From: Hygrophila difformis
Lineage: Eukaryota > Streptophyta > Magnoliopsida > Lamiales > Acanthaceae
Length of the DNA: 64,000 nucleotides
Direction: 5' to 3'
NCBI GenBank assembly: GCA_030278955.1
Contig: JAOANR010000014.1
Coordinates: 17,858,068-17,922,067 of the forward strand
A program made the position numbers and the translations under genes. A model generated the notes under the pieces. That model worked only from the letters and a program-made list of their open reading frames with translations, was not told the origin of the DNA and did not search any database. Shown one piece after another: positions 22,288-33,139 of the stretch; position 1 is the first letter of the stretch; every line of letters starts with the position of its first letter.

Positions 22288-23208
22288 GTAAGTTTGTTTT
22301 CAAATTTCTCTCTCGAATGAAAACTTACATATTTGATTTTTATGTTTGCTAGCCGAATTTGACAATTGTTTAGATTGTTCAATTGTGATTGTTATGTCTA
22401 TTGATTGCACGAATGATAGGCTTTTGGAAATTGATTGTCTATGATTACCTAAATCTTACAAATTCAAAATTGTTTTGCGTTTATATAAGCTGTCACGACA
22501 TGTTTTTGGTATTCTCTGGAGTAAATTTTTGTGTCACGAGCTTTTTGGTGCCGTAATTGTAATCCTCTCGTCAAGTAGATGATTTTGCATATATGATATC
22601 ATAAATTTAGATTCCGTATGAGAAAGATATGTCATCGTAAAGTGTAAATATAGTTTTTGTTCGATTTGAGTATTTATGTTCCCTATGTTGTCGTTATGGG
22701 ACATATTTGATTGAAACTTTTAGATGTAGCATTTAAAAAGTTGATATTTGGATATTCTTTTTTTAAGTTTATTTGATTTTGCTAATTCGATTCCGTATTC
22801 TGTTGACATAGTTTAATTTGCTAGAATTAATTTTAAAGCCGTTAGGTTTGGGTAATTCGAACAAGTTATGTCTTTGGAGGCGGATTTGAATACACCCTAC
22901 TTCGATATAGGGAAATATTCACCAACCAAAATGCCTAATGTAATTTAATTAATCTTAAAAGGGGACTTTAATAGGTAGGAGTTAAAATGAATTTTAAAAG
23001 ATTCGAACGATGATTACTCAATTCGTATAACCAAAACAAAATACTTTTTCTACCTAAGTGTAATCCGTTGAACACATATCCATTTTTTTCATAAAATATC
23101 GGTAAGTGAAGAAACCAATATAAGTGTCTAATAACTACACGTACACAAACTAAACACAAAGAACTAATGAAAATGATTTCCCTCAGTGGCCTATTGCCAA
23201 ATTTGTAG

Positions 23209-26200
23209 GTGATGGACCGTAGTTGGATGTACCGCTCCCGTCGGGAAGTTGGAGTACTTACATCAGAATTTAAAGCTGGAGTTGAATCGTTCATACGCAT
23301 GTCTCATGGAAACTCAAATGTCGATAGGTCCCAAGGAAAACTTAGGTGTCCGTGTAGGCAGTGTAGGAATAAATGTTACCTACCCGATGATGACATCAAG
23401 TATCATCTACACTGCAATGGATTTGTCCACAACTACGAAAGGTGGACGTGTCATGGAGAGCCACACCAATTTACACGGTACTACGATACCGATGCGGGCA
23501 GCTCTTCAGTCTCTGCACAGGAAAATGATTACATACAAATGGTGTGCGATGGAATGGGAATTGGTATTCCCGAAACAACACCACCAGATCAGGGTGAGGA
23601 ACCTAGGCCACCGGAAGAACCTAACCCACAAGAGAGCTTATTCTTCCGTATGTTGGCGGCGGCAGACAAGGATCTGTGGCCCGGGTGCAAGAAAATGACC
23701 TTGCTGTCAACAATTGCTAGGTTATTAAACATTAAAGCCGAGCACAACCTTTCGGAGAAGTGTTTCGATACATTGTGCCAGCTCATCATAGATACACTAC
23801 CCGAGGACAATGCAATGGTTAAGAATTTTTACGAGGCGAAAAAACTACTTGAGGGCTTAGGGCTACCTGTTGAGAAGATTGATTGTTGTGTTAAGGGCTG
23901 CATGTTATTTTGGCGTGAAGATGAATCATTAGAGAAGTGTAAGTTCTGTGATGAGCTACGGTATAGGGAAACAAACTCTAATTCAAGGATTGGACGGAAA
24001 TACATGTTCTATTTCCCACTTAAGAATCGATTAAGAAGGTTGTATGCATCGGAGGCGACAGCGGAGCATATGTCCTGGCATGTTGGGCATGAGCATGAGA
24101 GGACTGGGGAGATGTGTCATCCTTGCGACTCTATGGCATGGAAACATTTTGATACAATACACCCAGAATTTGCAGCAGAGGGACGTAACGTGAGATTGGG
24201 ATTATGTACGGATGGTTTTCAACCATTTGGTCAGTCGGGGGCCCAGTACTCGTGTTGGCCAGTAATTTTAACCCCTTACAATCTCCCACCCGGTATGTGT
24301 ATGAAAGATGAATACATGTTTCTGACATGCATTATTCCCGGGAGATCAAGTCCGAAACAGGGGATTGATGTCTACCTGCAGCCCTTAATAGCAGAGCTAT
24401 TGGAGTTGTGGGATGTTGGTGTCACAGCATACGATAAGTTCAGTAAACAAACTTTCAGTTGAGGGCTGCTTTGATGTGGACAATTGGAGATTTCCCGGCC
24501 TATAGTATGTTGTCCGGGTGGAGCACGTATGGGAAAACAGCATGCCCGGTTTGTATGGAAGAAACAGAATCGATAAGGCTTAAAGAGGGTGGCAAACAAT
24601 CGTGGTTTGATGCTCACAGGAGGTTCCTGCCTTCTGATCATCCTTTTAGACTTGATAAATCTAGATTCACGAAGGATAGAGAGGAACATGGAATGCCACC
24701 AATGTATAAGAATGGTGAAGAAGTGTTGGAAGACATAGATAGGCGCGGTCTTCGTCGTGTGACTGAATTAGGAGGAGATGTGGAGAATGCAGCAATCAGT
24801 AAAACATGTGGATGGAAGAAAAGGAGTATATTTTGGGATCTCCCGTATTGGAAAACAAATTTGGTACGTCACAATCTGGATGTCATGCACATTGAGAAGA
24901 ATGTGTTTGAAAACATTTTCAACACGGTCATGGACGTTCAAGGAAAGACAAAGGATAATGCGAAGGCACGTGAGGACATCGTGACCTTATGTAATAGGCC
25001 AGAACTGCATCGGGACAGGCGTAATGGTAAATATCCAAAGGCGGTGTATACGATGGAGAAGGATAAGCGGGATGTATTCTTGAAATGGGTATCAGGCTTA
25101 AAATTTCCCGATGGATGTGTATCCAACCTGGGCAGATGCATTGACATGAATAAGCATAGAATGTTTGGCATGAAAAGTCATGACTGTCATATCTTCTTAC
25201 AGCGTCTCCTACCCATTGGATGGAGGGAGTTACTTCCCAAGGGCGTGTGGGAACCAATAACAGAGCTCAGCAATGTGTTTAGGACCCTGACTGCGAAAAC
25301 TATCAAAGTTGAGGAATTAGACAAATTGGCCAAAGACATTCCTGTTGTTCTATGTAAGTTGGAGACTATCTTCCCACCTGCCTTCTTCGACTGTATGGAA
25401 CATCTTCCCGTCCACTTGCCACACGAAGCAAAGCTTGCCGGACCCGTTCAGTTCAGATGGATGTACCCGTATGAAAGGTAAATTTTAAATAATGTTAATT
25501 CCTTAGAATTCATTTCCCGTCGTTTTTGTCTCTTTACCTTATTAAAAATTGTGCATTTTCTTATATATCTTAGATACCTGAATCGATTGAAAAGAACCGT
25601 GCGCAACAAGGCGCATGTTGAAGGTAGCATATGTAATGCATATATGGTACGTGAGGCATCGATCTTCTGCTCTCATTACTTTGAGAAGCATATTTTCACC
25701 CGCGGGAGGAATGTGCCAAGGAATGATGATGGCGGCATAATTCCTTACGACGATAGCATTCCTAGTGTTTTCAAATTCCCTGGTCGTGCCCAAGGAAAAT
25801 CTAAGAAGAGGCGTCTGACCCCAGAAGAGTTGAATGCCATTCACGTTTACCTCTTAATGAATTGTAAAGAGATCGAACCGTATCTCGAGTACGTCCTTCT
25901 AATAATCTATCATGTATTTTAATGCTCTCAAATATGTTTCAAAATAATGAATAGATTGTGTTAATAACAGGGAATTCACAGAGAAACTGCTAGAAGAACG
26001 TCCAGAATTAAGTGGCCCGGAGATTTGGCGAGCGCAGTCAACAGAGTTTCCTAGGTGGCTGAAGGCACATGTGAGGGACAATTCACCGGATGATCAATGC
26101 ATTGCTCACATAGCTCAGGGCCCACTTCCCATTGGTACATCGTATCCTATGTATTTTATCAATGGGATGAAATTTCACATAGAATCTCATGGTAGGCAAA

Positions 26201-26787
26201 GATCAACATACAATTGTGGTGTTTGTATCGAGTCGCTATCTCACGGAGACTACTACGGCATAATCGAAGAGATTATAGTCATAGAGTACCCTGCTTTGCC
26301 TATCAAACAAACTGCCTTCTTCAAATGTCGATGGTTTGACCCTCGTGAAGGCATTGGGACGCGCACTCATTCCAACTACAAGCTTGTTGAAATCAACCGC
26401 TCAAAGTCTTTGAACATATATGAACCATTCATATTTGCTAATCAAGCCGAACAAGTGTGCTACGTTGCGTTCCCGACCATCAGGCCAGTTGCCAGTCGGA
26501 ATGAGTGGTTGGCCGTGTGTAAGGTCAAACCTAGAGGTGTAATAACCGTTACGCAAGGGGGGGAAGCGGATGCATTCCAAGTCGATGTTCCCGAACAGCT
26601 TAGCATCGAAACTACAAATATCACTACTAGGCGAGAGCCACTAACCGACGACGTGGTTCAATATGTTGACCTCCCTCAGGATGAGAACAATGAGTCAGAA
26701 TCATCGATACACACTGATTCCTCGTCGGATGAGACTGATCCGGATGATCCTTCACAGGAGACTTCGGATGATGATTACGAAGTTTGA
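23209..26787 (+). pseudogene. TNP2-type CACTA transposase of CACTA-1, frameshifted
   Basis: The exons are 23209-25477, 25574-25888 and 25971-26787, with GT-AG introns at the same points as in CACTA-2. Domains in order are Transpos_assoc (starts MDRSWMYRSRR; CPCRQC cysteines), Transposase_21 (LCTDGFQPFG, DVMHIEKNVFENIF), DUF4218 (KSHDCHIFLQRLLPIGWREL) and DUF4216 (FFKCRWFDPREGIGTR), with an acidic serine-rich tail. Relative to CACTA-2 one base is missing in the AAACAAACTTTCAG stretch near 24450. The frame therefore stops at 24460-24462 after 417 codons and the rest reads in another frame. No intact full-length enzyme can be made from this copy. Confidence 0.93.
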
Positions 26788-26875
26788 AATGTGATAAACT
26801 TAATTATAATAAATTGTTTGTTGTTGTAATTCCTTATATTTGAAATTGTGTTCTAATTATAAATGAAATTCGTAG

Positions 26876-28731
26876 ATGACTGACCGAGGGGGTGGTTCTT
26901 CGTCGAGCACGCCGGGCGGATCAGGGTCCAGGCATCGGTTGATTAGTAGGTCACAGTTGTTGTCTGCTGTCAGGGCAGCCCAGGAGGATTACCAGCACTC
27001 ACAAGCAGGTATTTCGATATAAATAAACATTATGTAGCTCGTATGCATTTAAATATTAATTTATATTAATGAAATATTCACGTTCTGATTTATTGAATTA
27101 CAGAGACTACTAGCTCACAGCCGCAAGAGGGAGGTGCACCCGATGGACTTGATGCCGTTCCAGAGACACCACCTACGCGCACTCCAGGTATAATATATAT
27201 TATTTAATGTGATGTTCGCCTTCTATAATAACAAAAAACTTATAATTGCTGTTTAGGATCGGTCGGATCTACACAGGGGGCTCCTCCCGCGCCACAGGGG
27301 GCTCCTCCCGCGCCACAGGGTCGGCCTGATAGGCTTTTGGTCGAGCCAGGGGACGATGGACTGTAAGTAGCTTATGTTTTAAATTCATTTTGCATTTCAA
27401 ATATGTATATACTACGTACTTAAGATTATTTTGTAACAAAATTTTGTGGTTTTGATTTATGTCTTCTAGCATTGAGTTCACTAATGCATTGGTGAGGAAG
27501 ATCACCGACATTTACCCCATGCGATCTGATATGAATGGTATTAGCTGGGGAAAGGTTTCCCGGGAGACCAAAGAGTTCTATTGGGGGGAGTTTCAGGTAA
27601 TCCGTAGTTTAAAATATAATCATTTAATTAATTGCCGACATACATATCGTGATCAAACTTAAATTGCAGAAAGCAGCGCACTGGGCACCTGAGCTCACAG
27701 GAGCAGTCAGGAAGGAGTGGGAGAGAAAAAACATTGCCAGGTACTTTCAAAGAGTTAAATAAAAGTTTTTGCTTGTTGTTCATCTATCGATTAATTATAC
27801 TTAATATGATATCAGGTACAAGGATTACACTCTCGATATCAGGAACAAGAAGAAGCCATATCCATCAGACCAACTAGTGGCCGAGAACTGGAGGCGGATT
27901 TGGGAGTCAGCACAGTTCAAGGAGAAATCGAAGAGAGGGAAGCTGAACAGACGTCGGGGACAGGAGGATGCACCGGCACTCCCCACACACACAGCAGGTT
28001 CGAAGACTTTTCGAGCCACAAAAAACAAATTGGTATGATGTACATATTTACTTAAATTACTTCAATATGTGAAATGTTACTTACAAATGGTAGGACTTCT
28101 AATAATCGAAACAATGCAGTCCCAGGACCAGAACAGTCCTGTTCATTTGCATGAGCTCCACGAGCACACCCACACTAGAGGGCATGAGAAGGACCAGTGG
28201 GTACGAAAGAGGTCACGGCAGTTGAATGTAAGCATCGTAAACACAATATCAAATTTAGTTATGTATAAATTTAGCATTTGGTAAGCATAAATTTGTCTGT
28301 GCCCTAAATTTTAAATTTAAATACAGGATGAGTTCGCAGCAGTGGCCGAATCCCTGAGCCAGAACCCCGCGATTGGTCCTGATTTCGATCCCGATCCTGT
28401 TTTCTATGACCTCGCCGGTGGGCACGATAGGCGCAATGCCGTATACGGCATGGGATCGATTGCCCGATCACTTAGGCCCGGGGGCGATCCTATTTCCACT
28501 CCTCCACCATCCACTTCGGAGTACGTCACACAGCAGCAGTTGCAGGAGCAGTTGCAGCAGCAGTTCGCTCAGTTCCAGCAGACTCTTCAGCAGATGTCTC
28601 AGAGGCAGGGGAGCATGGCTGAGCAGATGCAGAGGTTGCTCGGATCTAGGGGTCCTCGGTCCCCAGGCGATGGGGACGGTGATGATGATTTTGGGGGCGG
28701 CCGGGGAGGAGATGGTCTTGGTGTTCATTGA
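26876..28731 (+). CDS. TNPA-like protein (Transposase_24, Ptta/En/Spm family) of CACTA-1
   Basis: I propose eight exons: 26876-27008, 27104-27187, 27257-27362, 27470-27596, 27670-27740, 27816-28032, 28120-28227 and 28327-28731. All have GT-AG borders and keep frame, giving 416 aa. The core encodes FTNALVRKITDIYP, ISWGKVSRETKEFYWGEF and VAENWRRIWESAQFK, typical of Transposase_24. Near the C-terminus is a glutamine-rich, probably coiled segment (QQQLQEQLQQQFAQFQQ), then an Asp/Gly-rich tail ending GDGLGVH. By analogy to En/Spm, the product should bind the subterminal repeats and help excision. Exon lengths 4-7 equal those in CACTA-2, which supports the model. Confidence 0.85.
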
Positions 28732-29059
28732 CTGTGCTTGGCCATCTTGGGTTAGTATCATTTGGCCTTGTATTTTTATGCATAACTTGTTTGAACCAAT
28801 TGTGGATTTATGTAAGTTGTGAGACCGTCACTTTGGACACAATAGTTTGGATTTGTGATTTCATATGTACATTTGGAGTTTGTTTGCAATTTGGGATTGT
28901 TTAACTTGTTGAATTGTGAGTGTGTACGAATCATGTGATGTTATAATTGGAGGATTTTGGAATTGTGATTGTATTAGTTTGTTTGGACATTGGATTTGGT
29001 TGTTTGTTTTGGTATTGCAGCAGGGATGGCTGTGATAACAGCCATTTCTGCTGCAATAC

Positions 29060-29395
29060 TCTGTTGGGTACCGACCGCTGCGCCGACCGCAGGCCGGTCG
29101 GTAAATTACCGACCGCGGTGCCGACCGCATGCGGTCGGTAATTGTCAGGTCCAGAAGGTCCCAAAACGTTGGGTATCGACCGCATATTCGGTCGCTGCCG
29201 CGGTCGGTGATTGTGCCGACCGCAATGCGGTCGGTGATTGGTCGGCAAATTTACCGACCGGAGTGTGTCTGGTCGGCGTCTGATTTCGGACCAAGATATT
29301 ACCGACCGACACCTCCGGTCGGTGGTGCGGTCGGTAACCTCCGGGACGACCCGTGTCCCTTGTTTACCGACCGCATATGCGGTCGGTAATCAGCA
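29060..29395. repeat. Right subterminal repeats of CACTA-1
   Basis: ACCGACCGC/GCGGTCGGT motifs recur in both orientations. They include a perfect 26-bp palindrome at 29364-29389 centred on GCATATGC, and half-palindromes near 29118-29140. Confidence 0.88.
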
Positions 29396-29747
29396 TTTTT
29401 CTTGTAGTGTTAGTCGAAATAGTCCTAAATGCATTTAATTTTCAATTATAAGTCCCCAAACTTTTATATTGTTCACTTTTACCCCAAAAAGTTTCAAAAT
29501 TTTTCCTCATTTTTAAAAATATAAATATGTAATTAGGACTAAATTGTAAAAAAATAAAAAATTTTGGGGGGTAAAAGTGAACAATTATAAGTTTAGGGGT
29601 CTAAAATTGAATATTAAATGCATTTGGGACTATTTCGGCTAAAATATGAAAGTTATATGACCATTTGAAATAATCAAATACTTTATGGATCAAATTAGAT
29701 AATAGTTAAACTTACATGACTATTAGGGTATTTATTCCACTCCAATT

Positions 29748-30153
29748 ATAGGCAATAGGGCGGCAGGAATATGTCTCAGCGACAACACTTCTTATGTTTA
29801 GGGTGTAATTGCACTTGTTGACCTCTATATATATTGCCCACAACGTAATTGTAATGGACCCCCAGCTAGCTACACTACAAGAATCCCTCTCTATTCTTGA
29901 TTTCTTACTATCCTATACTATATAGATCCTTTATCACTCTTGAATCTTGATTACACTAAACTTCGTAATTAACAGCTAATTTATTGTACCAACAAATCAA
30001 AACTAGCTGTAACAACAATAACTACACCACTCTATAAACAGTGATCGACAGATGTAGCCAACACCCCATATAAGTACGAGACGTTGGTGACCAAAATAAC
30101 TACTAGAGAAACACACACATTACTATTATCCAAAAAAAAAACCGATCTTTGCA
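29748..30153 (+). promoter_or_regulatory. Upstream region of the lipid transfer protein gene
   Basis: This spacer between the MULE-like MITE and the start codon contains a likely TATA box, TATAAA at 30033-30038, about 120 bp before the ATG. Another TATATA-containing stretch lies near 29828. No other gene is seen. Confidence 0.55.
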
Positions 30154-30974
30154 ATGGGAGCAGTAGAAGCCGGAGCGATCAGGAATAGGTTTATGTGGAT
30201 GGCAATAATGCTGGCAGCCGCGGCTGTGGTGGTTGAAGGGGCGCTCGATTGCAACGCAGTGTACTCGTCTGCTAAGCCGTGCTATCCGTATTTGACGAAC
30301 CAAGGATCGTTGGGGAATTGCTGCAGTGGGCTCAAGAGCTTGTATTCCATGGCAAAGACAAAACAGGACCGTCAAACGGTGTGCAATTGTGCCAAAAATC
30401 TAGCAAAGGCTACCAAAGCAAGCAGCCAACAAGTCGATAAGCTTGCCGGACTTACCAAGCAATGCGGTCTTAACGTCCCCTATAAAATTAGTCTTTCTAC
30501 TCAATGCTCAAGGTAATTATTTTCGTGCACAGATTCATCTCTACTACATGCCTACTTTTTTCCATAAATTATACTTCCTCCGTATCTATAAGTTTCTTGC
30601 AGTTTGGCATTTGCTACTATTCATTGTATTAATAGTTATACAAGTTAAACTATAGTCTAAGTGAGATCTTGTTAGATTGTCTCGTCTTGTACTTTTTAAA
30701 TATCCAACTTTTAGAATTTTAGCAAGTACCGAATTTGAGTTACTAATGGTTTAAAATGTACATATTGGACTGTGTGAAAAGTGAGTCCGTAACAAACTTA
30801 TAGAACAGAAGGGAGGAAGTTTATACTATCACACTCATAATATAGGACACACTGGTGCACTTTTATAAGAACGGATATAGCATATTTTTTCTTTGAAAGT
30901 TTTGTTCTCTATGTTCATAGTAAAACCCTATTCTGATGTGCTTTTGTATTTTGGTATGGTGCAGTGTCAACTGA
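30154..30974 (+). CDS. Non-specific lipid transfer protein, type 1
   Basis: Exon 1 is 30154-30512 and exon 2 is 30965-30974, with an intron beginning GTAATT and ending GTGCAG. The spliced product is 122 aa and ends CSSVN. It opens with a short polar stretch, then a hydrophobic signal peptide (MWMAIMLAAAAVVVEGA), so it should be secreted. The mature part has the eight-cysteine motif in order C, C, CC, CxC, C, C with spacings 9, 12, 19, 1, 24 and 13, plus PYKIS before the last cysteine, as in type 1 nsLTPs. Such proteins carry lipids in a hydrophobic tunnel in the cell wall or cuticle. The last intron near the stop is usual for the family. It is the only intact host gene between the two CACTA elements. 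Confidence 0.93.
30574..30819. mobile_element. Stowaway-type MITE in the nsLTP intron
   Basis: The ends are CTTCCTCCGTATCTATAAG and GAAGGGAGGAAG, inverted and diverged, with TA on the left (30572-30573) and TT on the right. Internal GTGAGATCTTGTTAGATTGTC is typical of the subfamily at 19561. It fills about half of the single intron of the lipid transfer protein gene. Confidence 0.82.
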
Positions 30975-31479
30975 TGGAGGAATTCCCTGCAGGCTTCGAT
31001 CAGTACCTGCCTTTCTAAGCTACGGATCTTATTTTACATACATATAAAATGAGACATGGATAATAATGGAGTATAATAAATTAGTGAATTTTTAGTTTCA
31101 TTTTAAATTAAATAATTGTGATTGGGAATCATGCAGCCTCCTCCAGAGGGACAGTAATTACCTACGAAGTATACAGATATGTAGTATTTCTGCAGTCTGC
31201 ATGCTTTTATGTATGCTATTGAGTATTGATTACTAGTTATTTTACAGATTATTTCTGGACTTATTATGGATGTTTTCTGGTGTACAACACAGGATCGGTC
31301 GTTTTGTGTGATAAATAGCTTTATTAATTATCAACCTGTTAATCAGAAAAATATTTCATTGGAGGGTTAAGGTAGTGAATTAATAAAATACTGACAAGGA
31401 GTTATAAAAATATTTCAAAACTCTAAACTACACATTGTTGTAAAATTAGGTGTTTATATGAGCCAATAAACTGATATCA
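30975..31479 (+). other. 3' flank of the nsLTP gene
   Basis: This should hold the 3' UTR and polyadenylation signals (AT-rich; ATAATAAATT near 31074). Nothing else is recognised before CACTA-2. Confidence 0.5.
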
Positions 31480-31494
31480 CACTACAAGAAAAAA

Positions 31495-31690
31495 GTGAAT
31501 TACCGACCGCATTTGCCGACCGTCACCTTGCGGGTCGTATTTACCGACCGGGTTACCGACCGCATAGGCGGTCGGCAAAATGTAACCGTTGGGTGGGGAC
31601 CCAATTCCGAAACGACCGAGTTACCGACCGCGGGTACTGCGGTCGGTAATACCGACCGGGTTACCGACCGCACAGACGGTCGGTAACCTA
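31495..31690. repeat. Left subterminal repeats of CACTA-2
   Basis: TTACCGACCGC, GCGGTCGGTAA and GACCGGGTTACCGACCGC units are closely spaced in both orientations. The motif is the same as in CACTA-1. Confidence 0.85.
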
Positions 31691-32098
31691 GGGCGTATAT
31701 TTGCGCCCCAACTCAGTGAAAACACAATACCCGCGTCTCCATCCCCAAATTCACCTTCTCAATTTCACTCCCTCCGTTCCCAACGTTCGAGCGCCGACCA
31801 CCCCCTCGCCGACCGCCGCCGCCGCCGACCAATTGCCATTCGAGCGCCGTCCACCCCACGCGAGTGTCGACTCCTCCACGTACGAGAAGGAAGCGCCCAT
31901 CCGAGGACCTCCCTGCCGCTGCAACCGCCGCCGGACGCGTCGCCTGTCGCCGTCGCCGCCTGAGCTAAGACGCCCGCAGCCCCCGCCCGCCGGAGCGCAG
32001 ACGCGCTGCCACCATTGCAAGAGCCCCTGCCCTCCCCATTTCTGCCCTCCGGCAGTCCACCACCACCGGCCACCCCTTCCCATTCGAGTGCACAATCG
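31690..32098 (+). other. Probable leader exon of CACTA-2
   Basis: A GC-rich stretch ends near a candidate donor at CAATCGAGGTATTCG (GT at 32099). An acceptor-like TCATAG precedes the region of the transposase ATG at 33140. Its proline-rich open frames match no family I know. Together with CACTA-1 this suggests a conserved leader-intron architecture whose exon sequence is free to diverge. Confidence 0.45.
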
Positions 32099-33139
32099 AG
32101 GTATTCGATTCACTTCTTTTTTTGCTCTAAAATTCCATTCGAATCTTGATTAATTTTTTTCCGTTTGTGGCATTGTGTTTGTATTTTTTTTTTTTGGTGA
32201 TAATGGTATTTGAACTTTGAATTGTGGATTGGGTACTCTATCGAGACAATTCGATTTATCACAGTCTTAGAAAATGCATTTGATTACATTGGTCGATTAA
32301 GCTCGTAATCGTGTTCTCTAGTTAGCAAAATCATTTAAAGGAAAAAAATTAGATTGCTAACGTTGGGGCAGCCGGCTGTTTTGGCATTTTGGGTAGGAAA
32401 TATTTGGATTGTTGCAATTACGGACTGAGATATAGAATCCTCTCGTCGAGTAGATGATTATCCATATATGATATGTTGAATTTAGAGTTGATTTGAAAAA
32501 GTTATGCCATTTCCGAATGAACGTGTTGGTTGGTCGTTGAATTTTTTGAATACGTTACTTGTGCGTGCCATTGTTTATTTCCTTTCGAATTGGGAATTGA
32601 TGCTGTCGATTAGAATTTTGGTTTGAGTTTGTGAATGTCTGTTATTATAGTTATTTAATTTTCGATTGCTACATGTCCAAGTCCATGGGGAACTCAATAA
32701 AATGCCTCTAGTGTTATGCCGATTTCCATGACATTTCTTCTTTATCGTTTTAATATTGAATATTGTAGTATTAGACACATTTTGGGCACTACTTTAATTT
32801 GGAAATCAACATAATATCATTCTTAAATTGAAAATTCTTAATTCCTAAGATTGTTTTTCAATATCATTCTTAAATTGAAAATTCTTAATTCCTAATATCA
32901 CCAATATCGTTCTTAATTCTTAAAAGATTATAATAGTTAATTGTAAAAGATTAGCACATAAAATGACTTAATTACAATCAACAAAAATCCCAACAACAGA
33001 TGTTTCATAATGTGTTTCAACATGAAATTGCCCATCAATCGTCTATACACAACCTCAATATGCTAATTTACCCGGTAGGATTTGGTGATTACATGCGATT
33101 GATTAATAATATTCAAGTGGAATTCAAAATGTCATAGGT

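Larger units (their letters stand above)
21582..29409 (+). mobile_element. CACTA-1, En/Spm-type DNA transposon (7.8 kb)
   Basis: The termini are CACTACAAGAAAAA and the inverted TTTTTCTTGTAGTG. The target duplication is TTA (21579-21581, 29410-29412). Both subterminal regions are packed with ACCGACCGC and its complement. Inside are a GC-rich leader, a TNP2-type transposase gene (23209-26787) and a TNPA/Transposase_24-type gene (26876-28731), all on the plus strand. The transposase has a one-base deletion near 24450, so this copy is probably not autonomous. Confidence 0.97.
21478..29738. mobile_element. MULE-like long-TIR MITE, split by CACTA-1
   Basis: Sequence on the two sides of CACTA-1 forms one ancestral element of about 430 bp (21478-21581 plus 29413-29738). 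Its left arm is an inverted copy of the right arm over about 200 bp. Shared stretches include GGAATAAATAC, AATAGTCATGTAA, ATAAAGTATTT, TATAACTTTCATATTTTA and TTGTTCACTTTTACCCC. Flanks are ACTCCAATA (21469-21477) and ACTCCAATT (29739-29747), a 9-bp duplication with one mismatch, typical of Mutator-like elements. It is non-coding. It must be older than CACTA-1, which sits in its left arm. Confidence 0.8.

Noticed and set aside
21804..22303. Several 70-125 codon frames on both strands rich in Pro, Gly or Arg
   Set aside because: GC-rich leader sequence of CACTA-1 lacks stops by composition. A splice donor ends it and no protein family matches.
24440..24470. An intron explaining the frame change in the CACTA-1 transposase
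   Set aside because: CTTTCAG looks like an acceptor, but CACTA-2 reads straight through the same place and lengths differ by one base, so a deletion is the simpler explanation.
31589..32153. Overlapping proline/arginine-rich frames
   Set aside because: Same explanation for the leader exon of CACTA-2.
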